This document shows, one piece after another, positions 25,490 through 34,128 of a DNA stretch of 64,000 nt. The stretch covers positions 55,500 to 119,499 of the forward strand of contig RHGE01000006.1 of the NCBI GenBank assembly GCA_004296775.1, given 5' to 3'. Position 1 is the stretch's first letter; each line of letters opens with the position of its first letter. The stretch comes from Marinilabiliaceae bacterium JC017. Its GTDB lineage: Bacteria; Bacteroidota; Bacteroidia; Bacteroidales; Marinilabiliaceae. The notes under the pieces were generated by a model. The model was not told where the DNA came from. It made no database searches and saw only the letters and a program-made list of their open reading frames with translations. Position numbers and translations under genes: made by a program.

Positions 25490-25872
25490 CTAACTTGGAC
25501 AAACCAGAAAAGTACACAGATTTAAATAGTAAGAATTAAACATTAACCCCATTCGATTGTATATACTATTTAATGATTTTTTTATCGGGACTTCGTCCCA
25601 AACCCTACTTCATTTTTGGCATTGCCCCAAAAGCGAAACAAAAAACGCTAGTCAAATAAAAGCTTCACCTCCTCGATGAATTTTTTCCAACCCACAGGCC
25701 AGAATTCCCGCATTCCTCTTCATCGCGCTTTCGCCGGCCCGCTTATTTGACGGGCTTGCGCGCTTTCCATCATCTTGGCCAATCTCATATAATTAGTATG
25801 GCGCAATAATCAATCTGAGGTTGTTAATTGCCAAAAAATTAGCGTATTGAGATTTTAAAAATATTCTGACAA
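25490..25872 (+). repeat. ~385-bp interspersed non-coding element, copy A
   Basis: This block recurs at 52573-52960 along its whole length with moderate divergence, and its central part recurs inverted at 54899-55102. It begins with the CTGG-N5-CCAG motif. Shared landmarks are 'TCGGGACTTCGTCCCAAACC' (a GGGAC/GTCCC hairpin at about 25586), 'TTTTTGGCATTGC', 'CCTCCTCGATGAATTTTT' and 'CGCCGGCCCGCTTATTTGAC'. No reading frame is conserved between copies. The rest of the 25328-25929 gap is plain AT-rich DNA. Confidence 0.8.
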
Positions 25873-25929
25873 ACAACTGTTGTGAAAATAGTTCTATCCG
25901 ATTTTTGAAAATCAAAAAAGATTTAGCTT

Positions 25930-25954
25930 ACTTTGAAACCCAAAGTACTTTTAA
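25930..25954 (+). promoter_or_regulatory. Palindromic motif ACTTTG-N5-CAAAGT, copy 1
   Basis: ACTTTG at 25930 and CAAAGT at 25941 form a perfect 6-bp inverted repeat followed by ACTTTTAA. The motif ends one base before the ATG of a 39-codon ORF. The same block is repeated at 26094. It may be an operator or part of a promoter region; this is inference. Confidence 0.55.
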
Positions 25955-25955
25955 T

Positions 25956-26075
25956 ATGAATAAGCAGATGCAATTAAATCATCTTTCTGAAATATGTTCA
26001 CTAGCGGAACGGTTAGGTCGTTTCTTGTTGCTTATTGGCTTAGACGACTTGATGCAAAACATTAAGAACGCTTGA
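25956..26075 (+). CDS. Possible small protein, 39 aa
   Basis: An ATG-initiated frame of 39 codons begins immediately after the first ACTTTG-N5-CAAAGT motif and ends at TGA 26073-26075. The peptide starts MNKQMQLNHLSEI and includes 'LAERLGRFLLLIGLDDL', which is amphipathic and helix-like. Its position relative to the motif parallels that of the VIT-domain gene relative to the second motif copy. I do not recognise it. It could be a real small protein, a leader peptide or chance. Confidence 0.35.
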   Translation: MNKQMQLNHLSEICSLAERLGRFLLLIGLDDLMQNIKNA

Positions 26076-26093
26076 AATTTTTTTTGAATCAAC

Positions 26094-26118
26094 ACTTTGA
26101 AATACAAAGTACTTTTAA
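26094..26118 (+). promoter_or_regulatory. Palindromic motif ACTTTG-N5-CAAAGT, copy 2
   Basis: The second copy (ACTTTG 26094, CAAAGT 26105, then ACTTTTAA) lies 11 bases before the ATG of the XrtN-system VIT protein. Copies 1 and 2 differ at only two bases of the spacer. The close match and similar placement suggest shared regulation of the two starts. Confidence 0.55.
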
Positions 26119-26128
26119 AAAAGAAATC

Positions 26129-28615
26129 ATGAAATTAAAACTCACTCCCATTCAGATTTTTGGCTTGTGCCTATTGCCTGTTTCGATGGCTATTTATCAT
26201 TTTGTTCCTCAAACACGAGGTTCATTCGAAGGTGCCGCGTTGGCGAATTACCCATTGGCGATTCTGTATTTCTTCCTGTCATTTGCAGATCGACCCAGAG
26301 GTACGAATATATTTAAATTGGTTCGACCAAAGCTTAATTGGCACATTCTTTTAGCTCTTATGTTAGTGAGTTGCTTTACTTTAAATAAAGACATTCATGT
26401 TTTTGCTCTTACGCCATCTTGGGTTCAACTACTACTGATTGGGGTGCTTTTCTCCTTTTTATTGGTAAGTGTAAAAGGGGTGCTTCCTGCCTGGTTGATA
26501 AAAATAGCTTCTTTTCTTTTTGGAATTGGTATACTGATATTTCTTTATTATGCCATTGTCCTATTACCGTTTTCACCCATTGCACTGTTAGGATTATTCT
26601 TGTTAGGCATCTCGATACACCTGTTGGTACCGTTGATTCTCGTGGTAGTGTCGGTTACTTGTACTTTTAGTCGTAAATGTGAAAACGCAAAGCCCAAGCT
26701 GGTGTTGGCTGGATTTACCACAGGGATTGTTTGTGTGTTGATATATATGAGTCTCTTCACGTATCATTCAAATCAAATAAAAGGCGCACAAGAAGAGTTG
26801 GTATTGAATGAAAAAAATGATTTACCCGAATGGGTGTCGTATGCCAGAAATTGCACGTCGGGATTTTGGACGAAGCGAGTGATTGGGTGTGGTTTGCTGT
26901 ATGAGGAGCATTCTTGTGATTGGTGGGGATTTGATTTTAATACCGGATCGTTTTCTGAAATTAAGCAGCACGATCCGTTGGTGGCCATTGCTGCACTGTT
27001 CTCTGATAAGTTGCCACTTACCAACCAAGAGCAGGTACAAATTCTTTCGGCAAGCGCGAATACGCGTCATTATGCCTACGAAAAACTCTGGTCGGGAAAG
27101 GATTTACACGTTAGTAAAGAGGTTACTGATGTGCGCATTTATTCTGAATATCGAATGGCTTATTTCGAAAAGACCTTTTGGATTGAAAATGAAAACCAGT
27201 GGGAAGGAAACCAACAAGAGGCGTTGTTCACTTTTTATCTGCCTGATGGAGCAGCTGCCTCATCGCTTTCGTTGTGGATAGATGGCAAAGAGGAGAAATC
27301 GAGGCTTACCACACGTCAGAAAGCCACCAAGGCCTATAAGACCATTGTGGGTAAGGAGAGGAGAGATCCCGTGGTGTTGCATTGGCAAGAGGGTAATCGC
27401 TTAACAGCAACTATATTCCCATGTACGCCCAAGGAGGCGCGTCGGGTGAAGATTGGTGTGACCGTTCCGTTAATCAAAGAAGGTAAGCGACTGCTTTTTT
27501 CAAACATGAAAGTGTTAGGGCCAGATAATGGGGGAGCTGATGAGGTAATTCATGTAAAGCTTGTTGGAGATTCGGATGATGTTGACATGCCGTGGTTTTT
27601 CTCGGAAGAGCTGCCCAATCAATACATTTATTCCGGAGATGCTGTTGAGGATTGGTCTTGTACTGTTACTGCTGCTCCCTTATCATTACAGCCATTTTCT
27701 TTTAATCAGCATTCGTGGCGATTGCAGCCCCTAAAGTTTGCTCAAAGCAGAGTGTCACAAGCTATTTATCTTGACATTAATAAATCCTGGCGTAAGAAAG
27801 ATGTGATGCAAATAATAGCCCAAGCAGGCAATGTGCCGGTATATGTGTTTACGGAAAAAGTCATTCAATTAGATTTAACCAATGTTGATCCACTGTATGA
27901 ATGGCTGTCGAAGAAATCATTCTCCTTGTTTCCTGTGTTTGAAATAGAGAAACCTGAGTCGTCACTTTTGATCACCAAGGGGCAAGCTAATTCACCCATC
28001 CCATCTGATCTGAGGAATTCCACCTTCCATGAGCAATTGATTAATTATATGTCGGACTTACAGAAGCCGATTGCAACCCTTATTATTGAAGGGGAAAAGT
28101 CGCCATTTATCACCGCACTGGAACAGTATAAAATTGTTGAGTGTCGTAATGTGACTTTGGCTCAGTTAAAAAACACCGGGATAGAGCATTGGTTTATGGA
28201 ATACAAGCAGCCTCAAGGCGGTGTGATTTTACCCATGTCGGAAATGGCCATTGTACCCGTGGAGATGCATAATGAAACTGTAGCTCAATTAAAACATGCG
28301 CCATCTCACTTGTTACGTCTGTTTAATTATCATGCGGTAATGCAACGTGCCGGACAATTGTTCCTGCAAGAAGAGGCCGATATACCCGAATCGGTTTATG
28401 CGCTGTGTAATGAGGCCTTCGTTGTAACACCAGTATCGAGTCTTATTGTGCTTGAGACGCAAAAAGACTATGAGCGCTTTGGAATTAATGACAATCAGAA
28501 TAGCCTAAAGAATGCCAATTTGCAAGATTCCGGTTCAGTACCCGAACCCGGAGAGTGGGCCTTAATTATTATCCTGGGCATCATCATTAGTTTTATCTAT
28601 GTCAAGTTTAGGTAA
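26129..28615 (+). CDS. XrtN-system VIT-domain membrane protein with PEP-type sorting tail
   Basis: ATG 26129 is chosen because it directly follows the repeated palindromic motif; an in-frame upstream ATG at 26072 overlaps that motif. The 828-residue protein begins with 5-6 membrane helices (to about residue 215). A VIT domain follows at about residues 315-450 ('TFYLPDGAAASSLSLWIDG', 'RQKATKAYKTIVG'), then a soluble region. The end is a tripartite sorting signal: PEP (PEPGEW, residues 805-810), a hydrophobic helix and the basic 'KFR'. The exosortase gene is next. This fits the family described as VIT proteins sorted by XrtN; the cellular role is unknown to me. Confidence 0.85.
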   Translation: MKLKLTPIQIFGLCLLPVSMAIYHFVPQTRGSFEGAALANYPLAILYFFLSFADRPRGTNIFKLVRPKLNWHILLALMLVSCFTLNKDIHVFALTPSWVQLLLIGVLFSFLLVSVKGVLPAWLIKIASFLFGIGILIFLYYAIVLLPFSPIALLGLFLLGISIHLLVPLILVVVSVTCTFSRKCENAKPKLVLAGFTTGIVCVLIYMSLFTYHSNQIKGAQEELVLNEKNDLPEWVSYARNCTSGFWTKRVIGCGLLYEEHSCDWWGFDFNTGSFSEIKQHDPLVAIAALFSDKLPLTNQEQVQILSASANTRHYAYEKLWSGKDLHVSKEVTDVRIYSEYRMAYFEKTFWIENENQWEGNQQEALFTFYLPDGAAASSLSLWIDGKEEKSRLTTRQKATKAYKTIVGKERRDPVVLHWQEGNRLTATIFPCTPKEARRVKIGVTVPLIKEGKRLLFSNMKVLGPDNGGADEVIHVKLVGDSDDVDMPWFFSEELPNQYIYSGDAVEDWSCTVTAAPLSLQPFSFNQHSWRLQPLKFAQSRVSQAIYLDINKSWRKKDVMQIIAQAGNVPVYVFTEKVIQLDLTNVDPLYEWLSKKSFSLFPVFEIEKPESSLLITKGQANSPIPSDLRNSTFHEQLINYMSDLQKPIATLIIEGEKSPFITALEQYKIVECRNVTLAQLKNTGIEHWFMEYKQPQGGVILPMSEMAIVPVEMHNETVAQLKHAPSHLLRLFNYHAVMQRAGQLFLQEEADIPESVYALCNEAFVVTPVSSLIVLETQKDYERFGINDNQNSLKNANLQDSGSVPEPGEWALIIILGIIISFIYVKFR

Positions 28616-28649
28616 TGCATAATGCGGATTAAAAAGATGATTTTATAAG

Positions 28650-28724
28650 ATGAGGCAGGATTCGGGGACCACATCCCGTATTATGCCTCATTAAATAGAT
28701 CGATCCGTTCAGTTAAAACTGAAC
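28650..28724 (+). other. Two hairpins between the VIT gene and xrtN
   Basis: ATGAGGCA (28650) pairs with TGCCTCAT (28684) around an inner GGG/CCC stem. A second perfect hairpin, GTTCAGTT-AA-AACTGAAC, covers 28707-28724. Neither has a good T-run, so they may be processing or attenuation structures, not terminators. Confidence 0.45.
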
Positions 28725-28760
28725 AGAGGTTAAAAGGAAAGAATCAGGAAATACAACACC

Positions 28761-30197
28761 ATGATAACCATTAAATCACACAGACGTTCTTTGCGTCTCT
28801 TATTACTATACTTCTGTTTTTATTTAATGAGAAAGCTACCCTGTCTGTTTAGTAATGTGAAGCTGCTAAAGGAAACGAAGAATGGTTTTTCTAACCGATT
28901 AAGAAAACGTCAATGGTTTGGATATGTAATCGCCCTAATAATCGTGGTGGCAGCTATCCCCAAGTTTAACCAATTTGGCGGATTACGGTTTGAACAGGTG
29001 TTGTTTTTTCTGGTAATGCCCTTTACCCTCACAAAGACAGGTGGTATTTATAAACCTACCCCTTTCTTTGTGCTTGCTGTATTGTTCATATTTGGGTTTT
29101 ACCTTACACACGTATATAGCCTCTTCTATTTTGGCGTGTGCTGTGCGTTACTCACTTGTTTAACTATTACCGATCATCGGCCTACTTTGTTGTCTTTGGG
29201 ATTGGGGCTGATAACCACTCCAGCGATAAAATACCTGTTGAGTATCTTCAGTTTTCCATTGCGCTTAAAACTCACTGGAGTAGCTGGTAAATTATTATCG
29301 TTTTTTATACAGCAGCTCCACGTGGCAGGGAATTGTATTCAAGTTAAAGGTGTGGCTTTTACTGTCGCTCCCGAATGTTTAGGACTTAACATGATTGCTT
29401 CGGCTTTGGTTTTTGCTGTTTTTGTACTGGCCTTTTTTGCGACTAAGTATAAATTGCGTCCATCACTTGGCTTTGTGTTATTTTTTATGTTTGTGGCCTT
29501 TGGATTGGTCGTTCTTGCAAATCTGGCACGAATAATACTCACTGTAATTATGCAAGCCATGCCAGGCACGACTTTACACGAGCTTATTGGCGTATTCATC
29601 TTTGTATTAAACTGCTGTTTGCCGTTGTTTGTGATTGGCGCATACAGTAAACGGTTTTACAGGGATCAAAACACAGCGATTAACCCTTTAAGACAAAAGT
29701 ATTTTTTGTATCTGTTACTTCTTCCTATTGGTGTTATTGGTAGTTATGGTGTTCGTCAAAACTTATTAGAAACGGAGTTTGATACAACTTCGATATCCAT
29801 AGATGGATATAATAAAAGTGAAAGCAAAGATGGTGTATTGAAATTCATGAATGCATCGGCTTTAGTTTATGTGAAGCCTCCTGCTTTTATGTTGGGTTCC
29901 GATCACAACCCTTTTATCTGTTGGCGTGCAAGTGGCTATCAAATCAAAAATGAGATGGTCAGGCAAGTGGGGAAGCAGTCTGTTTATACTTTTGAGTTAT
30001 ATAAAGCGGATGAGGCACCCTTGTATTCTTGTTGGTGGTACGATAATGGCCATACCCACACCGTTAGTCAGCTTCAATGGCGGTTGGCCACCTTGCGAGG
30101 CGAGTCACCATACTGTCTTGTGAATGTCACCACCAGTAGTAAGGAGGAAACCTTTGCTGTTACATCCCAGGTGTTGGAAATGGATATTTTTGAGTGA
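28761..30197 (+). CDS. xrtN: Exosortase N (XrtN)-type transpeptidase
   Basis: The 478-residue protein has about 9-10 membrane helices and the exosortase catalytic triad. Cys206 is in 'PECLG', Arg257 in 'NLARI' and His273 in 'LHELIG'. The C-terminal 150 residues, after the last helix, form a soluble domain of the kind fused to several exosortases. It would cut the VIT protein encoded just upstream at its PEP motif. I see no other PEP-tailed protein in the window, which agrees with a dedicated one-substrate pair. Confidence 0.85.
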   Translation: MITIKSHRRSLRLLLLYFCFYLMRKLPCLFSNVKLLKETKNGFSNRLRKRQWFGYVIALIIVVAAIPKFNQFGGLRFEQVLFFLVMPFTLTKTGGIYKPTPFFVLAVLFIFGFYLTHVYSLFYFGVCCALLTCLTITDHRPTLLSLGLGLITTPAIKYLLSIFSFPLRLKLTGVAGKLLSFFIQQLHVAGNCIQVKGVAFTVAPECLGLNMIASALVFAVFVLAFFATKYKLRPSLGFVLFFMFVAFGLVVLANLARIILTVIMQAMPGTTLHELIGVFIFVLNCCLPLFVIGAYSKRFYRDQNTAINPLRQKYFLYLLLLPIGVIGSYGVRQNLLETEFDTTSISIDGYNKSESKDGVLKFMNASALVYVKPPAFMLGSDHNPFICWRASGYQIKNEMVRQVGKQSVYTFELYKADEAPLYSCWWYDNGHTHTVSQLQWRLATLRGESPYCLVNVTTSSKEETFAVTSQVLEMDIFE

Positions 30198-30269
30198 TTT
30201 GGAAAATGATGGGGATCTTACAGAGGGCTTGTTTTTGGTTGGACCGTAACCCCATCCCGTTAGGAAGCT

Positions 30270-30385
30270 CTCGTTTCCACCTATTTCCATCTATCTCTAT
30301 TTATCTCCTTTTACTTCATTTTCCACTAATTTCCATTTGTCTCTATTTCTACTTGTTTCCATTTATTTCAATCCACCTCCCTCCC
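30270..30385. repeat. Pyrimidine-rich low-complexity tract
   Basis: The + strand consists of variants of CTATTTCCATCT and TTTCCATTTATCTC with hardly any G. It fills the roughly 290-base gap between xrtN and the DUF4838 gene. Unlike the tracts in the hydrogenase cluster, here the pyrimidine-rich strand is the transcript-sense strand. Confidence 0.7.
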
Positions 30386-30491
30386 CCAAACTATGGCTCT
30401 CATTGTTCAAATAAGGGCTGCCTTAGTGCTTATGCCCATTAGGAATATTGCATTTATCCTATTTTCACACCAGAGAGAATAAAAATCACGA

Positions 30492-32729
30492 ATGATGAAG
30501 ATTATAAAGAGTGCATTGTTACTGCTTGGAATATGGTTAACAGCCTGTACCAGCAATTTGACCCGTGATGGCCAATCGGATTACCGGATTGTTATTTCAG
30601 ATCCGACAGATACCGTTCAACAGAAAGCTGCTGCAGACCTGCAGTTCTACCTTAATAAGATGAGTGCAGTCGTGTTGCCGATAGAAAAGGTGAAAGGAGA
30701 AAAAAACATTTTTATTGGACGGCCGCATGAGGCACCCAAGGAGATTGCTGCCTTCGATCAGAAACAGCTGCAAAAGGATGGCTTTTATTTGAAAACCCTT
30801 CAAAACGACTTGTATATTCTAGGTGGAAGCGAAAAAGGCGTTTTGTATGGTGTTTATGAACTGTTGGAACAGCTGGGGTGTAGGCAATATACCGCCGAAG
30901 TGCAGTATATCCCGGAGCAAAGCAAGGTGAAGCTGCCGCAACTGGATGACCTGCAGGTGCCGGTTATTAAGTATCGCGAAGTGATGTATCATAATACTAA
31001 AAACGCCACCTATCGCGATTGGCACCGGTTGGATGTGTCATTGCATGGTGAAGAGCGGCAGGAATGGGGGTATTGGTGCCATTCATCTTTCGATTTGGTG
31101 GATCCCGCCATATACTTTGACAAGCACCCGGAGTATTTCGCTGAAGTGAATGGCATCCGTATTCCTTCAACACAGTTATGTACCACGAATCCCGAGGTGG
31201 TTCAGATTGTGGTAAACCGTCTGCGGGAAGAAATGGCCAAAAAGCCGGAGGCCAAATATTGGTCGGTGAGCCAGGAAGACACCTATGGGTGGTGTACTTG
31301 TGAAAACTGTAAAGCCATTAACGAGAAGGAAGGTACACCCATGGGGGCCATTTTGCATTTGGTGAATCAGGTGGCCGATTCTTTCCCGGATAAGGTGATT
31401 TCCACCCTGGCTTATGAATACAGCAGGCGCCCGCCTAAATACTTGAAGCCACGTCCCAATGTCAACATCATGTTGTGTAGCATTGAGTGTAACCGAAGTG
31501 TTCCTATCGCCGAGGATCCCGGCAGTGCCGACTTTAAAGAAGAGTTGTTGGCATGGGATAAAATCTGTGACAATATTTTGGTGTGGGATTATGTCATTCA
31601 GTTTAAGCATTTGGTGAGTCCGTTTCCAAATTTTCATGTGTTGCAGCCCAATCTTCAATTATTTGCCGAACATGGCGGAATAGCCGAGTTTCAGCAGGGC
31701 AATCGGGAGACAGGGGGTGAATTCGCTGAATTACGCGCTTACCTGATTGCAAAGTTATTGTGGAATCCCGATGCCGATGTGAAGGCTCTGACCAGTGATT
31801 TCTTGCAAGGGTATTACGGGGAAGCCGGCCGTTTTATTCAGCGTTACATCGATACCATGACCGATGCATTGGTAGCATCGGGTGAAGGGATGGGGATTTT
31901 TGGTAATCCGGTGGTTGCCAAAAATAGCTACTTAACGTCCGATTTATTGCAACAATACGCTGCGTTGTTTGATCAGGCCGAAGCGGCTGTTGCTAATGAC
32001 AGTGTGTTGCTGGAGCGGGTGAAGATTTGTCGTCTGCCACTGTTGTATGCCCAACTGGAACAAGCCAAAGCCGATCCTTTTGGTCCTAACGGTTGGTTTA
32101 AAAAGGAAGGAGACCATTGGGTGAAATCTGCTACCTTGTTGCAGATGCTGAAATCCTTTACCGAGATTGCTAATCGACAGGGTATTTCCCGCGTTCACGA
32201 ATGGGATACCACCGTAGATGAGTATTACCATGAAACCATGCAGTTCATTGACTTTGATCCGGCGACGAATAAGGCTTTCAGAGCTAAAATAGAAGGAACC
32301 GCACCGGAAGAGAAGTATGCTCATAACGGCATTACTGATTTAACCAATGGAATTGCCGGAACAGTCGATTGGAATAACCACTGGCTGGGGTACCAGGGAA
32401 AAGATCTGGAATACGTCATTATTCTGGATAAATCGCAGGATATAACAGCGGTAGAGACCAGTTTTATTCAGGATGCCGGCAGTTGGATTTTTTACCCACA
32501 GAAGGTACAGGCATTTACTTCCAACGATGGGGTGACCTATACACCTTTTGCCAAAGCAACCATTCCGGCTCAGCGCAAAGCACCCAAGAAAAAAACAGTG
32601 ACCCTCACCGGAAAAGCCAAAGGGCAATATGTGAAACTATTGGTGAAGAGTGTTAAGACATGTCCCGCCTGGCACATTGGTGTTGGCAATGCTTCGTGGA
32701 CTTTCATGGATGAAATTGTGGTGCGATAA
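30492..32729 (+). CDS. DUF4838-type lipoprotein, possible glycoside hydrolase
   Basis: The 745-residue protein begins with a lipoprotein signal ('LLLGIWLTAC', Cys near residue 19). The N-terminal ~130 residues resemble the alpha-glucuronidase/GH20 N-terminal domain ('ADLQFYLNKMS', 'GVLYGVYELLEQLG'). A DUF4838-like TIM-barrel region follows ('YWSVSQEDTYGWCTCENC', 'QQGNRETGG'). The last ~130 residues look like a carbohydrate-binding or discoidin-type beta-sandwich. It is probably an outer-membrane or periplasmic glycan-degrading enzyme. There are no SusC/SusD genes nearby. The activity is inference. Confidence 0.78.
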   Translation: MMKIIKSALLLLGIWLTACTSNLTRDGQSDYRIVISDPTDTVQQKAAADLQFYLNKMSAVVLPIEKVKGEKNIFIGRPHEAPKEIAAFDQKQLQKDGFYLKTLQNDLYILGGSEKGVLYGVYELLEQLGCRQYTAEVQYIPEQSKVKLPQLDDLQVPVIKYREVMYHNTKNATYRDWHRLDVSLHGEERQEWGYWCHSSFDLVDPAIYFDKHPEYFAEVNGIRIPSTQLCTTNPEVVQIVVNRLREEMAKKPEAKYWSVSQEDTYGWCTCENCKAINEKEGTPMGAILHLVNQVADSFPDKVISTLAYEYSRRPPKYLKPRPNVNIMLCSIECNRSVPIAEDPGSADFKEELLAWDKICDNILVWDYVIQFKHLVSPFPNFHVLQPNLQLFAEHGGIAEFQQGNRETGGEFAELRAYLIAKLLWNPDADVKALTSDFLQGYYGEAGRFIQRYIDTMTDALVASGEGMGIFGNPVVAKNSYLTSDLLQQYAALFDQAEAAVANDSVLLERVKICRLPLLYAQLEQAKADPFGPNGWFKKEGDHWVKSATLLQMLKSFTEIANRQGISRVHEWDTTVDEYYHETMQFIDFDPATNKAFRAKIEGTAPEEKYAHNGITDLTNGIAGTVDWNNHWLGYQGKDLEYVIILDKSQDITAVETSFIQDAGSWIFYPQKVQAFTSNDGVTYTPFAKATIPAQRKAPKKKTVTLTGKAKGQYVKLLVKSVKTCPAWHIGVGNASWTFMDEIVVR

Positions 32730-32862
32730 AACAACAGCAGATCGTTAGATTTTAGATAATAATGTGAATCAAAAGTTGAACCTCATTCAGGGGTATGTAC
32801 GAGAGTGTTAATAATTCACGGGTTATCTAATTGATACTCGTTTCTTGATACTTATATCTGAA

Positions 32863-33227
32863 TACTTTTCATGCTTGTCAGGTTAGTGTCTTACGGGTGA
32901 TATTGGTGTATTTATTGGCAAAATATTTTGGCGAGCAGTAAATCATCTTGATACTTTGTACTTGATACTTTTTACTTTTCTGGCTTGTCCAGGTTAGGTA
33001 TAAATAGATCTATTATCTAAAATTTAACGATCTGTTGTTCTGTCAAAACAAATAGATAAAGGCAACACCCCTCGAAGAGGCTTTTTCCTCAAGGTCCTCC
33101 GTAGAAAAACATTGGAGTCTTATCCGTAATATTCGTGTTTTTGGGGCCAGAATATTATAATTCTTGTTATGCAAGTCTTGATACTTGATAATAACGTCTT
33201 ACTACTTTTCCGGCTTGCCCAGGTTAG
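32863..33227 (-). repeat. Three copies of the CTGG-N5-CCAG dispersed motif
   Basis: Copies at 32863-32886 (one base shorter), 32973-32997 and 33203-33227 read on the - strand as CTAACCTGGACAAGCCAG or close variants. Each has TTGATACTT-type repeats just to its left. The same unit occurs at 16152, 25490 and 52573. Confidence 0.75.
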
Positions 33228-33342
33228 GATTCAATAAATCATCATTTTTCCATAACAGGTTATCTCACCGTTTTAAATCAGGATATTTTCCATCATGTGT
33301 CAATTTGACGGTCCGATTCGTTGTTTCATTACAAATTGTTAT

Positions 33343-33400
33343 AATCTAATCGTCCGATTGATTACTTTTCTGGTAAAGTATCCAATCGGACGATCAGATT
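33343..33400. repeat. Long inverted repeat containing CGTCCGATTG
   Basis: Left arm 33343-33360 and right arm 33383-33400 match at 17 of 18 positions, and pairing can extend inward (ATTACTTT/AAAGTAT). This leaves a hairpin of about 25 bp with a very small loop. No T-run follows. Confidence 0.75.
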
Positions 33401-33511
33401 AAATATCATTATATAAATATTCTAAATCAGACAGTACGAAAAGCTATCATTTTAAAAAAATTTGCATATCGGACAATACGATTAAAGGGTATTTCTTAAA
33501 TATAGATAATC

Positions 33512-33561
33512 GTACCGTCCGATTGGTTCATATTGAAAAAATATAGTCAATCGGACGGTAC
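33512..33561. repeat. Inverted repeat GTACCGTCCGATTG
   Basis: The 14-base arm at 33512-33525 is matched perfectly by its reverse complement at 33548-33561, with a 22-base AT-rich loop. The core CGTCCGATTG is shared with the inverted repeat at 33343, and degenerate halves lie at about 33308, 33430 and 33468. Confidence 0.75.
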
Positions 33562-33758
33562 ATTTGATAATTTCTATCCAAACACAGATTTTCTGACCGT
33601 AAAATGAGTGATTTTGATAAGGATTCAGGTAGGAGTATCAAGTATCAGACTCTTTAAACAAAGGAAAACGAATAATTTACCTGAAATACACTTAAGTCCT
33701 TGACAAGACATGATTTCCAATCTCATTTGGCACTTAAGAAGGAACTTTTACCCTTGTT

Positions 33759-33976
33759 GGCACGAATTTGCAATTCGTGCCCCATCATTAAATCACACAA
33801 CAGTCAAGACCCTCTGCTCTCCTGGCACAGTAAAAGTGATAAAATAGATTTCTTCCGGTTTATGAAGTTTCTACTTTCTATTTATAGGTGATATCTATTG
33901 ATTCACAAGGCACCGATTGCGAATCGGCGCTAGCGTGGTCCTCGATAGAGACGACGAATTTGCATTCTTCGCCGTC
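33759..33976. repeat. REP-like palindromes (three)
   Basis: GGCACGAATT-TGC-AATTCGTGCC at 33759-33781 is a perfect 10-bp-arm palindrome. Imperfect relatives occupy 33909-33930 (GCACCGATT/AATCGGCGC) and 33949-33976 (GACGACGAA/TTCGCCGTC). Such palindromes are typical REP elements mobilised by IS200-like REP transposases; no such transposase is in this window. Confidence 0.65.
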
Positions 33977-34128
33977 CAGTGGGTTGGCTGGCTTTTGTCC
34001 TAACCGGGAATAAACCCTTAAAACGGGTGCTGCGGAATTAACCAATAGACGTTAAACATTCTCATTTTTTTATTGTTAAAATCAACAAGCAATGCAATTA
34101 TGCCCGATATTATTAAAGCAATAAAATT

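Larger units (their letters stand above)
32730..34128. other. 1.4-kb gene-free, repeat-rich region
   Basis: No supportable protein gene lies here. From left to right it holds the AGATCGTTAGATTTTAGA motif (32739), three inverted copies of the CTGG-N5-CCAG motif (32863, 32973, 33203) with TTGATACTT repeats, and another ATCTAA motif (33013). After these come CGTCCGATTG inverted repeats (33343-33561) and REP-like palindromes (33759-33976). The final 150 bases lead into the symporter gene. Confidence 0.7.

Noticed and set aside
33700..33891. A 63-codon + strand frame in the repeat-rich region
   Set aside because: It crosses the REP palindrome at 33759 and shows no protein-like composition or promoter.
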